Assembly (NCBI GenBank): GCA_017429885.1
Contig: JAFROA010000364.1
Location: 1 to 19,215 of the forward strand
Source: Bacteroidales bacterium
Lineage (GTDB): Bacteria; Bacteroidota; Bacteroidia; Bacteroidales; UBA932
Length of the DNA: 19,215 bases
Direction of reading: 5' to 3'
Notes under the pieces: generated by a model
The model's database searches: none
The model's input: only the letters and a program-made list of their open reading frames with translations
Told to the model about the DNA's origin: nothing
Program-made: the position numbers and the translations under genes
In this document: positions 7,424 through 14,549 of the stretch, in pieces
Numbering within the stretch: the first letter of the stretch is position 1
Layout of the letters: each line of letters begins with the position of its first letter

Positions 7424-8281
7424 ATGAAAAGAATCTTCTGTATCCTATTAGTGGCGCTTCTGGCGTCCGCCTTCTCCGCGAAGGCAGGAAAAATAGTCTC
7501 TGACAGTGTGGAAAGCCGCATTCTCGGCACCGAGGTGAAATACAATGTCTATCTCCCCGACGGCTTTGACCAGTCCGGGAAACTCTATCCTGTGGTATAT
7601 CTCCTGCACGGTCTTTACGGCACTTATCAAGACTGGGAGCAGAAAGGCACGATGAAAGAAGTCGCGGACGAGCTCATACGCTCCGGAGAGGCCGTAGAGA
7701 TGATCATAGTCATGCCGAACGCAGGAGACCCCGACATCCACAATGTCTATAACGGCTACTTCAATATGCCCGATTGGAGCTACGAGGACTTCTTTTTCAA
7801 AGAATTCATCCCGACAGTCGAGAAGAAATACCGCGGAGTGGGAGACAAGAGCCACAGGGCAGTCATGGGGCTGTCCATGGGAGGTGGTGGAAGCACCGTC
7901 TATGCCCAGAGGCATCCCGATGCGTTCTCCAGCTGCTACGCTATGAGCGCATGGCTGGACCAGGAGATTCCGGATGACGTGGAGGAGGCCAAGAAAGACA
8001 AGTTCTACTACACATGCAAGGCCGTACACGAGCATTCCGCCCTGGATTATGTCGATAAGGCGGACGACGCCGCATTGGAAGCCCTCCGGAGCGTCAAGTG
8101 GTTCTTCGACTGCGGTGACGACGATTATCTCGTGAGACTGTCCTTCAACCTCCACATGAAGATGATGATGAAGCGGGTCAAGGATGAGCTCCGGGTCCGT
8201 GATGGTATCCACAATTGGGAATATTGGCACACCGCCCTTCGCACAGCCCTTCCTTTCGCTTCCAGGAACTTCGCCAAATAA
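7424..8281 (+). CDS. Secreted esterase 1 (esterase D / putative esterase family)
   Basis: A 285-residue alpha/beta hydrolase with a signal peptide (residues 1 to about 22, ending SAKAG). The oxyanion segment is YLLHGLYG (59-66). The nucleophile is Ser151 in GLSMGG, the acid is in DCGDDD (Asp232 or 233), and the base is His263 in GIHNWEYWH. Length and motifs fit the esterase D/tributyrin esterase group, which removes acyl groups such as acetyl or feruloyl from carbohydrates or small thioesters; export points to a glycan or glycoside substrate. By hand alignment it matches esterase 2 (10485-11342) at 119 of the first 180 residues, all without gaps, so the two are recent paralogues. The gene stands alone behind a divergent promoter and its stop lies 4 bases from the stop of the convergent alpha-galactosidase gene. 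Confidence 0.92.
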   Translation: MKRIFCILLVALLASAFSAKAGKIVSDSVESRILGTEVKYNVYLPDGFDQSGKLYPVVYLLHGLYGTYQDWEQKGTMKEVADELIRSGEAVEMIIVMPNAGDPDIHNVYNGYFNMPDWSYEDFFFKEFIPTVEKKYRGVGDKSHRAVMGLSMGGGGSTVYAQRHPDAFSSCYAMSAWLDQEIPDDVEEAKKDKFYYTCKAVHEHSALDYVDKADDAALEALRSVKWFFDCGDDDYLVRLSFNLHMKMMMKRVKDELRVRDGIHNWEYWHTALRTALPFASRNFAK

Positions 8282-8285
8282 TCCG

Positions 8286-10427
8286 CTATTCAGGCATAAT
8301 GTGCCATAGGGCACAAGATTTCGGCTCAGGAAGATAAATCTTGATCCCATTTTCGGCGAGTGAGGCACCGGTCATAGAAATGGTTTCTCCGGTGTCCTCA
8401 TTCGTGAGGGTATATTTCTTATCTAGAACAAGGAATCCCAACACGGCGGTGTAATACGGTTCTTGACATGTCTCCTGACGGAACGCCTCCAGCACAGCCT
8501 CATCAGTCTCCCTGTCGTGCCAGACTATGGCTGTCCAATTGGAGTCGTCATCGTGACGATGCCAAGGAGTGAGAGGATACATATCCTTCACAAGCAGATG
8601 ATTATATTTTTTCCATTCCCCGAAAGTGGCTCTCAGGCGGTCATAGTCCATTTCCACATCATGGGTGAAAACCTCGGAGATATTATATACCGGCAACCAG
8701 GAAGCCCTGGTGATGTAGAATGTGCTGCCACCGGCCATTCCAGGCTCCAGCTCGTCCGCTGATTCTTTGGTATTCGCCCCATGGAAGGGAATCCAACGGC
8801 AATAAGAGGTGGTCATAGAAAGCCTCAACGCCGTGGTGGTCCTGTCGGCGTCGCTTCTCATGAATGGTAGGCTACGACGAAGAGACTCTATGTCGTTACG
8901 CCCTCCACCAGAGGCGCAATTATCTATGTATGTGCACTTTCCGTTCTTTGCACAGAAATCTATGATCCTGTCCCAAAGCTCGTAATGACCCTGGATGGCC
9001 AGATTCTCGGTGATGCCTTTGCGGGGGAGCTTTGTCTTCTCTGCCTCTTTGGCGTCAAATCCGGTCCATGCCTTGACTGGATTGGAGTTATTATCTTCCC
9101 TGAAGAGGTCCACACCATTCTCGCCCATCATCTTGGTTATCCTGCCAAGCGTCCATTCCAGGCAGTCCTTGTTTCCCAGGTTGCTCGTGTAGCGATTTCC
9201 TCTGTTAAAGTCCGCCCATTCGGGATTATAACCGAAATTCCTCGCCAAGTCCTCAACGTCGCAAACACTCTCCGGCTCGAACCATGTGAGTACCTTCATG
9301 CCAGCATCGTGACAAGCCTGGTTAGACTCAAGGAAGGTCTTTCCCGGCCACTTTAGGGTGTCCAATTCCCAAGTCCCCACAGTGCCATACCAGTCGGAAG
9401 GAACGGTGTTGCCTCTCGGGTCGAGATACCACCCGGCGTCGAACCACCTGAAATCAGGTACAACATCTTCATAAATAAGACGTTCCAGCGTCCTTTTCCA
9501 AGTATAGAAACGCTCGGAGATAGACCCGTCGGAGTTCGGAAGGCCGGTATCCGAGGCGAAACAAGTGGTCGAGAAAGGCTCTATCCGATTGCCTTTTCCA
9601 TCTGCTGAGGGCATGTTATATTTGATGAACCACTCCCTCCAGAGATTGGTCGCATTGTCCCGGTCCCTGCCTTTGTATGGCAGCATCACCACAAGGGCGG
9701 TCCTGACTTTCTCACCGGGCATCACCACGGAATCGAACCCATTGCAATTGCCTCCCTTCATGGATATTCCATCAGCCGTCCCGGTGAAATCGGCGTGCCA
9801 TGTGCCCGCCCACCCCAGGGCCATGAGAGTGCCACCATCGCCATGGACCAGGTCGAAATATGGGAAATAAACATGGGTGGCCCGACCATTTGTCGAGACA
9901 AACGACACTGTCGTGTCCCGTAGCTGAGTCTGGTAGTCGGCGTACTTGTTGACATGATCCCCGAGACAACCTCGCAGCATGGGATCAGATCCCGGGAAGT
10001 CCATGACAACACTCTCAATATCCTTGAGTTCCGCGCTAGGTGATGTTCCCACATTCTCGAACCAGACAGTATACTCTATCTCTCCGAACTCTCCGTTGAG
10101 GAAGGCGTCCAATGTGGCGGTCAAGTTGTCATCGATATGGAATACCGCCTGGAGAGACTTCCCGGAAGCCGTTGTCTTACAATCCTTTGACAGCACTTCA
10201 AACCCTTGGAGTCCCTTTACCGCCACTCCTCCATAGACAAATGAAAGCGGAATCGAGGCGGGATCCTCCACCCATTTCCCGAACATATCGGCCCCGGTTT
10301 GGAGATCCGCGCAAGGTCTGTCGGTAGGAGGGACCAAACCTTTTGTTGAAGTGACGATGCCTCCTTTACCGCAACCGGGAAGAAGGAAACCAAAACAAAC
10401 AAGAGCGAAAAACAGTTTTCTCATCAT
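8286..10427 (-). CDS. GH36-type alpha-galactosidase, lipoprotein
   Basis: The chosen start is ATG 10425-10427 (the next codon, 10422-10424, is also ATG). An upstream in-frame TTG at 10446-10448 falls within the promoter box and is unlikely. The protein is 713 residues, with a lipoprotein leader ending FLLPGC. After an N-terminal beta-sandwich region of about 270 residues comes a TIM barrel. It has WFDAGW (about 328-333), TWFEPE (about 381-386), the nucleophile candidate Asp445 in LFREDNN, the GH36 signature CASGGGR (504-510), and the acid/base candidate Asp526 in RSDADR. GH36 enzymes release terminal alpha-galactose from raffinose-type sugars, galactomannan or other galactosides. The nucleophile strand reads FRED rather than the common KWD. 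Lipidation places it in the periplasm or on the surface. It sits alone on the minus strand between the two paralogous esterases. Confidence 0.93.
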   Translation of the reverse strand: MMRKLFFALVCFGFLLPGCGKGGIVTSTKGLVPPTDRPCADLQTGADMFGKWVEDPASIPLSFVYGGVAVKGLQGFEVLSKDCKTTASGKSLQAVFHIDDNLTATLDAFLNGEFGEIEYTVWFENVGTSPSAELKDIESVVMDFPGSDPMLRGCLGDHVNKYADYQTQLRDTTVSFVSTNGRATHVYFPYFDLVHGDGGTLMALGWAGTWHADFTGTADGISMKGGNCNGFDSVVMPGEKVRTALVVMLPYKGRDRDNATNLWREWFIKYNMPSADGKGNRIEPFSTTCFASDTGLPNSDGSISERFYTWKRTLERLIYEDVVPDFRWFDAGWYLDPRGNTVPSDWYGTVGTWELDTLKWPGKTFLESNQACHDAGMKVLTWFEPESVCDVEDLARNFGYNPEWADFNRGNRYTSNLGNKDCLEWTLGRITKMMGENGVDLFREDNNSNPVKAWTGFDAKEAEKTKLPRKGITENLAIQGHYELWDRIIDFCAKNGKCTYIDNCASGGGRNDIESLRRSLPFMRSDADRTTTALRLSMTTSYCRWIPFHGANTKESADELEPGMAGGSTFYITRASWLPVYNISEVFTHDVEMDYDRLRATFGEWKKYNHLLVKDMYPLTPWHRHDDDSNWTAIVWHDRETDEAVLEAFRQETCQEPYYTAVLGFLVLDKKYTLTNEDTGETISMTGASLAENGIKIYLPEPKSCALWHIMPE

Positions 10428-10445
10428 GCAAATTATGTTGTTATT

Positions 10446-10453
10446 CAAAGATA
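10446..10453 (-). promoter_or_regulatory. Bacteroidota -7 box for the alpha-galactosidase gene
   Basis: The minus-strand reading is TATCTTTG, a full TAnnTTTG match, ending 18 bases before the first ATG at 10427; this allows a leader of about ten bases. As in copy 1 there is no -33 TTTG, and the 9-bp element lies about 18 bases upstream of the box. Confidence 0.6.
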
Positions 10454-10458
10454 ATCAC

Positions 10459-10466
10459 TATTTTTA
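10459..10466 (+). promoter_or_regulatory. Possible -7 box for the esterase 2 operon
   Basis: TATTTTTA, the counterpart of 7377-7384. It ends 18 bases before the ATG at 10485. It is a near match to TAnnTTTG, supported mainly by its conservation between the two copies. Confidence 0.3.
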
Positions 10467-10484
10467 TGTGTTTAAGCGAAAAAC

Positions 10485-11342
10485 ATGAGGAAATTAATTC
10501 AAGTCTCACTAGCACTGCTTTTCCTGCCGGTCATTTCCGCCAACGCAGGGAAAGTCGTCACAGACAGCCTGTCCAGCGGCATTCTCAAAGCCACCGTAAA
10601 GTATAATGTCTATCTGCCCAACGGCTTTGACAAATCGGACCAGCAATACCCTGTGATTTATCTTCTCCACGGACTCAGCGACACCTACACCGCATGGATG
10701 GAGAAAGGCGGAATGCAGACAGTGGTCGATGAGCTTATCGGCACCGGAGAGCTCAGGGATGTGGTCATCATCATGCCCAATGCCGGAGGTCCGGACATAC
10801 ACAACACTTGGAACGGCTATTTCAACATGCCGGGATGGAACTACGAGGACTTTTTCTTCAAGGAGCTCATCCCCCAGCTGGAAAAGAAATATCGCTGCGT
10901 AGGAGACAAGGCTCACAGGGCGGTGATGGGGCTCTCTATGGGCGGAGGCGGCAGCGCCGTGTATTGCCAGAGACACCCGGACATGTTCTCCAGCTGCTAC
11001 GCGATGAGCGCATGGTTGGACAACGGCCAAGGCCAAGTAGGTGGTAAAGATTTGAAGAAAGACAAGTTGTACTATGTCAGCAAAGCTGTCACTGACCATT
11101 CCGCTTTAGCGTTCATAGACAACGCGGACGACGCGACTCTAGAATCGCTCCGCACGGTGAAATGGTTCTTCGACTGCGGCGATGATGACTTTCTCGTCCG
11201 CCTCTCTTTTGAGCTCCACATGAAAATGAAAGAGAAAGGAGTGAAGAGTGAACTCAGGGTGCGCAATGGGGTCCATAACTGGGAATATTGGCACACAGCA
11301 CTTCGTACCGCCCTGCCTTTCGCCTCAAGAAACTTCGATTAG
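10485..11342 (+). CDS. Secreted esterase 2 (paralogue of esterase 1)
   Basis: A 285-residue exported alpha/beta hydrolase; signal peptide about 1-22. Ser151 lies in GLSMGG, the acid candidate is Asp233 or 234 in DCGDDD, and His264 is in GVHNWEYWH. It is colinear with esterase 1. The middle (residues 101-180) is almost unchanged, while the signal peptide and the loop after SAWLD (about 179-192) have diverged, with a one-residue insertion. That loop lies near the active site in this fold and could change acyl or sugar preference; this is inference. Unlike esterase 1, this gene leads an operon: the Asp-box lipoprotein starts 4 bases after its stop. A small-molecule esterase role (S-formylglutathione hydrolase-like) is less likely because of the signal peptide. 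Confidence 0.92.
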   Translation: MRKLIQVSLALLFLPVISANAGKVVTDSLSSGILKATVKYNVYLPNGFDKSDQQYPVIYLLHGLSDTYTAWMEKGGMQTVVDELIGTGELRDVVIIMPNAGGPDIHNTWNGYFNMPGWNYEDFFFKELIPQLEKKYRCVGDKAHRAVMGLSMGGGGSAVYCQRHPDMFSSCYAMSAWLDNGQGQVGGKDLKKDKLYYVSKAVTDHSALAFIDNADDATLESLRTVKWFFDCGDDDFLVRLSFELHMKMKEKGVKSELRVRNGVHNWEYWHTALRTALPFASRNFD

Positions 11343-11346
11343 CACT

Positions 11347-12582
11347 ATGCGTACCAGGCTCCTCATACCGGTATTCGGCGTCATCATACTCGTCACACTC
11401 TCCTCCTGCGGCACAAGAGGGAATAACAACCACATAGTGGCGTCCGAACAGATCATCGCCGAGTCTCCGGCTCCGGACAGTGTGTTCCTCTATACTCCAG
11501 GAATAATTGAGGGTTTTGACGGGCGTCTTGTAGTGGCTATCGACTATGGCGGACCCGGCACCAATGTTCTGGACGGCCCGAAATCCAACCTGGGAGACTA
11601 CAAAAGCGGGAATCAGATCAGGGTCATGCTTTCTGACGACAATGGGAAGACCTGGCGCTGGACATCAACCAAGCTCCCCATGATGCATGAGATACTTTTC
11701 AAGGCAGGCGAATCCTTGTATATGATTGGCCATTCCGGAAGGCTCCTCATCACCAGAAGCGACGACAATGGCGAGACCTGGTCGGCTCCGGCCATCCTAT
11801 GCCCGGAGCCAAGATGGCACCAGAGCTGCACGCCTGTAGACATACATGATGGGAAGGTGACTCTCGTCTATGAGAAATGGGTCTCTGACGGGCATCCTTG
11901 GCCAGGAGTGGGGCCCGTGCTTATGCAAGCCAAGGTGGAGGACGACCTGACAAAAGTGGAAAGCTGGAAGTTCTCCGACCTTTACAACCCGGATGAGGAT
12001 CTGGAGGCATCCAGGCCTTCAGGCATCCCTGTATCCGATCCGGGCAAAGCCGGAATATTGGAAACCAATGTTATCAGGGTCTATGACGAGAAAAACCCGT
12101 TTTACGATCCTTCCGGAAAATCGGTTGTCCTGATGATGCGCTCCAGCAACGGATTCCCCGACATAGGGGTAATGATGAAAGGAGTTGAGAAGCCCGACGG
12201 GAGCCTTGCGATAGAGAAGCTTCAGAAAAACGGAAGGGATATGTATTTCGCCCATATTCCGGGAGCCGACTTGAAGTTTTACGTCCTTTATGATCCTGAG
12301 TCAAAGCTATATTGGCTGCTTCACTCGCAAATTGACGGCAGAATGAAAGACCGTAGGAGGCTCGCCCTCTCATTTTCCCCGGACCTTCTTCACTGGACCT
12401 TCGCCGGACTGGTAGCCGTTGGCCCCGCGGATAATGCGGCTCGCCACTACGCCACAATGATCATTCATGGAGATGACCTCCTTATTGTCAGCCGCTCCGG
12501 GGACGAGCATGCCAAGAACGCCCATGACGGCAACATCGTGACTTATCATAGAGTTAAAGATTTTAGGAATTTAATATATTAA
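11347..12582 (+). CDS. Sialidase-like (Asp-box, BNR) lipoprotein
   Basis: The frame is open upstream, but the start is ATG 11347, 4 bases after esterase 2, because it begins a lipoprotein signal (MRTRLL then VTLSSCG, Cys21). This gives 411 residues. Two Asp boxes are clear: SDDNGKTW (about 96-103) and SDDNGETW (about 138-145), marking a beta-propeller of the sialidase/BNR type. The C-terminal part has RRRLALSFSPDLLHW and ends NIVTYHRVKDFRNL, a tail I associate with exo-alpha-sialidase-like proteins of Bacteroidota. I do not see the FRIP-type arginine motif of true sialidases, so sialic acid cleavage is not supported; another glycosidase or a binding propeller is possible. Lipidation implies a periplasmic or surface site, alongside the esterases and alpha-galactosidase. 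Confidence 0.82.
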   Translation: MRTRLLIPVFGVIILVTLSSCGTRGNNNHIVASEQIIAESPAPDSVFLYTPGIIEGFDGRLVVAIDYGGPGTNVLDGPKSNLGDYKSGNQIRVMLSDDNGKTWRWTSTKLPMMHEILFKAGESLYMIGHSGRLLITRSDDNGETWSAPAILCPEPRWHQSCTPVDIHDGKVTLVYEKWVSDGHPWPGVGPVLMQAKVEDDLTKVESWKFSDLYNPDEDLEASRPSGIPVSDPGKAGILETNVIRVYDEKNPFYDPSGKSVVLMMRSSNGFPDIGVMMKGVEKPDGSLAIEKLQKNGRDMYFAHIPGADLKFYVLYDPESKLYWLLHSQIDGRMKDRRRLALSFSPDLLHWTFAGLVAVGPADNAARHYATMIIHGDDLLIVSRSGDEHAKNAHDGNIVTYHRVKDFRNLIY

Positions 12583-12600
12583 CACAAAACTACTTACAAC

Positions 12601-13971
12601 ATGCGACCTTTGAAATTATTCTCCGTTTTCGCCGCCCTTCTTGTCTCCTTGACTCTATCGGCGCAGCAAGTTAAACTATCCGACAAGGAGCTATACAACG
12701 CCATATGGGCTATGGGACAGATGTATCCTGACGGCTTCACCCTTGATCTCAACACGATGAGGCAGCCAGAGAAAGGAATCATGGTCTCATATATCGCCAC
12801 CCAGAACAGTTTCGACAAGAAAAGCATACCGGCTGTAGTTAAGCATGCCCGTGAGCATGACGGTCTCGTAGGTGGCTGGTATAACCCCGAGAACGGCAAA
12901 TACTATTTCGACTCGACCAGGATGTTCCCCGAGGACAGCCTCGCGGCCGCCGTGGCTTTCGCCCGTGAGAACGGCCAGCACACTGTCTACGACGCCGGAA
13001 AGGGAATCAACATCAAGTCCAACTATGAGCAGAGGGATTGCCGCATCATATTCGATTGCGACATGGGTTCCTCAACTGACGACCTGTTCGCACTCATGCT
13101 GCTCTACCGCTACATGGACATGAAGCGCTGCACCCTCCTGGGCGTCGTTGTGGACCGCATGGGAGCGGCCAATGCCGATGCGGTGGACGTGATGAACAAC
13201 TTCTACGGCTATCCCGACATTCCTATCGGCCTTGAGAGAGCCGGAATCAAGGATCCCCGTGTGTTCATCCCCTACCACAATGTCGCCTACGCCCGCACTG
13301 AGGATGCTGAGAAACTGTTCAAGCAGACATACAAGAGCAAAGATGAGTACCCGGAAGGCTACAAACTCTACCGCAAGCTTCTCTCCGAGCAGCCAGACCA
13401 TAGCGTAACCATCGCTTCGGTAGGTTTTGTCACATCACTTTCCCGCCTGCTCCAATCCGGTCCGGACGAGTATTCCAACCTTAGCGGAGTCGAGCTCGTC
13501 AGGAACAAGGTGAACGCCATCTATGCGATGGGTGGAGTATTCGGCGAGGCTGTCGAGCCCGACTACAACTTCACCCAGGCCATCGACTTCTCCCTGAAAT
13601 TCTTTGAGCTCTGGCCTAAGGATGTTGACATCATCTTCTGCCCTGGAGAGGTTGGAGACCCTCTGGACTATCGTCCTGAACTGGTTATCTCAGACATGAA
13701 CTGGACCGACTGCCACCCGATCAAGTGGATTTATCAGAATGTCCAGTGCGACACCGGCCAGAAAATGTGGGATCCTCTCGCTGTGATCAACGCCGTCGAG
13801 GGTGATGACCTCTATACCCTTTCAGAACGCGGCTGGGTCGAACTCACCCCTAAAGGTGAGACTATCTTCACACCCGACCCCAAGGGTAATGCCCGCTACC
13901 AGTTCCCTGGCGACCAGGAGTGGTGTGACACTATACTGAAGTACTTGAGAATCATGGCCATACAGCACTAG
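12601..13971 (+). CDS. Secreted nucleoside hydrolase with extra N-terminal domain
   Basis: A 456-residue protein with a signal peptide (1 to about 21, ending TLSAQQ). Residues 25-140 form a separate small domain, with YPDGFTLDL, VGGWYNPENGKYYFDSTRMF and FARENGQHTVYD. The rest is an inosine-uridine-type nucleoside hydrolase: calcium-binding DCDMGSSTDD (152-161), AIYAMGG (306-312), an Asn in PDYNFTQ (320-326) and Asp391 in WDPLAV. Such enzymes cleave the N-glycosidic bond of ribonucleosides. At the position before Asp391, where many members carry a catalytic His, there is Trp, and the usual DP after the NF motif is absent, so the substrate may not be a standard nucleoside. Export is uncommon but known for the fold. 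It follows the Asp-box gene by 18 bases and precedes a small lipoprotein by 7. Confidence 0.85.
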   Translation: MRPLKLFSVFAALLVSLTLSAQQVKLSDKELYNAIWAMGQMYPDGFTLDLNTMRQPEKGIMVSYIATQNSFDKKSIPAVVKHAREHDGLVGGWYNPENGKYYFDSTRMFPEDSLAAAVAFARENGQHTVYDAGKGINIKSNYEQRDCRIIFDCDMGSSTDDLFALMLLYRYMDMKRCTLLGVVVDRMGAANADAVDVMNNFYGYPDIPIGLERAGIKDPRVFIPYHNVAYARTEDAEKLFKQTYKSKDEYPEGYKLYRKLLSEQPDHSVTIASVGFVTSLSRLLQSGPDEYSNLSGVELVRNKVNAIYAMGGVFGEAVEPDYNFTQAIDFSLKFFELWPKDVDIIFCPGEVGDPLDYRPELVISDMNWTDCHPIKWIYQNVQCDTGQKMWDPLAVINAVEGDDLYTLSERGWVELTPKGETIFTPDPKGNARYQFPGDQEWCDTILKYLRIMAIQH

Positions 13972-13978
13972 AATCATT

Positions 13979-14494
13979 ATGGTTAAGACTCTTATAGCCC
14001 TATCGCTGTTAGGGGCGATGTTCTCATGCAGTAAGCCTTGGGACAATAAATACGTGAAAAACGTTCCTTCCGACACCATCAAGGAATATGAACACTCATA
14101 TTCAGGAACGATGATGTGGTATATCACCTGGTACAGGATTGAGAAAGGCGAGGACGGCAAGCTTCGGCTTATGTATTCCAAAGACTGCGATCCGGAGATA
14201 ACCATATACAAATGCCCGGATGACGCTCTGGCTAAGATCGATGGATTCGTCCGGGAGTATAAGCTCTGGAAACTGGATAACTCTTATACCCCGAAGTTTG
14301 AAATCCTGGACGGATATATGTGGCACACCTCAATCGTGTATGAGGACGCTTCAATCTCGACCGGTGGATCCAACGCCTGGCCGCCGAAAAATCTCCAGGC
14401 AGGGCTATCGGCTATCGAATCATATGTCCAGTCGATAATAGACTCCGCCACCGAGAGCGACATAATAGGCACCGACACACATCAGAATCGCTGA
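13979..14494 (+). CDS. Small lipoprotein of unknown function
   Basis: A 171-residue protein with a short hydrophobic leader and a lipobox-like GAMFSC (Cys17), so probably lipidated. I cannot name the family. The mature part is mixed alpha/beta, with SYSGTMMWYITWYRIE, a YEDASISTGGSNAWPPKN segment (about 130-147) and an amphipathic C-terminal helix ending in a polar tail. The SxGGxNAWP phrase resembles motifs in other small Bacteroidota lipoproteins, which does not define a function. It starts 7 bases after the nucleoside hydrolase and is the last gene of the esterase 2 operon, since a new promoter precedes the next gene. Confidence 0.8.
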   Translation: MVKTLIALSLLGAMFSCSKPWDNKYVKNVPSDTIKEYEHSYSGTMMWYITWYRIEKGEDGKLRLMYSKDCDPEITIYKCPDDALAKIDGFVREYKLWKLDNSYTPKFEILDGYMWHTSIVYEDASISTGGSNAWPPKNLQAGLSAIESYVQSIIDSATESDIIGTDTHQNR

Positions 14495-14520
14495 CATTAC
14501 TATAATGGCACGATATTTAG

Positions 14521-14528
14521 TATTTTTG
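14521..14528 (+). promoter_or_regulatory. Bacteroidota -7 box upstream of the S41 peptidase
   Basis: TATTTTTG is a full TAnnTTTG match, 21 bases before the ATG at 14550. It lies in the 55-base spacer after the small lipoprotein gene. I find no good TTTG 19 bases upstream. It would drive the S41 peptidase and, through the short 13- and 6-base gaps, the TonB-dependent receptor and DUF4249 gene. Confidence 0.55.
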
Positions 14529-14549
14529 TGGTTCGGTAATATTTAGAAC

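Larger units (their letters stand above)
10443..10480. repeat. Divergent promoter block, copy 2
   Basis: Second copy of the block at 7361-7397, with the same minus-strand TATCTTTG and plus-strand TATTTTTA. The 9-bp element here is TTAAGCGAA (10472-10480), inverted relative to copy 1. The spacer between the alpha-galactosidase and esterase 2 starts is only 57 bases, so this block is nearly all of it. Confidence 0.75.

Noticed and set aside
7448..8368. A 306-codon open frame on the minus strand opposite esterase 1
   Set aside because: It lies antisense to a gene with clear catalytic motifs, lacks a family-like sequence, and runs across the convergent stop. It reflects codon composition of the real gene.
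10428..10448. TTG start for the alpha-galactosidase at 10448
   Set aside because: It would put seven polar residues before the leader and falls inside the TATCTTTG promoter box; ATG at 10427 or 10424 gives a normal lipoprotein signal.
11248..11346. Extension of the Asp-box lipoprotein upstream into esterase 2
   Set aside because: The extension overlaps the esterase 2 C-terminus in another frame, and the lipoprotein signal begins exactly at ATG 11347.
11347..12582. A true exo-alpha-sialidase (NanH-like)
   Set aside because: Two Asp boxes are present, but I see no FRIP motif or the full arginine set, so only a sialidase-like propeller is supported.
12601..13971. A toxin or antiphage effector based on the nucleoside hydrolase fold
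   Set aside because: The protein has a secretion signal and sits among glycan-type secreted genes, with no immunity or defence partner nearby.
14495..14549. Hairpin terminator between the small lipoprotein and S41 genes
   Set aside because: I could not find a GC-rich stem followed by a T run; the spacer is better explained as a promoter.
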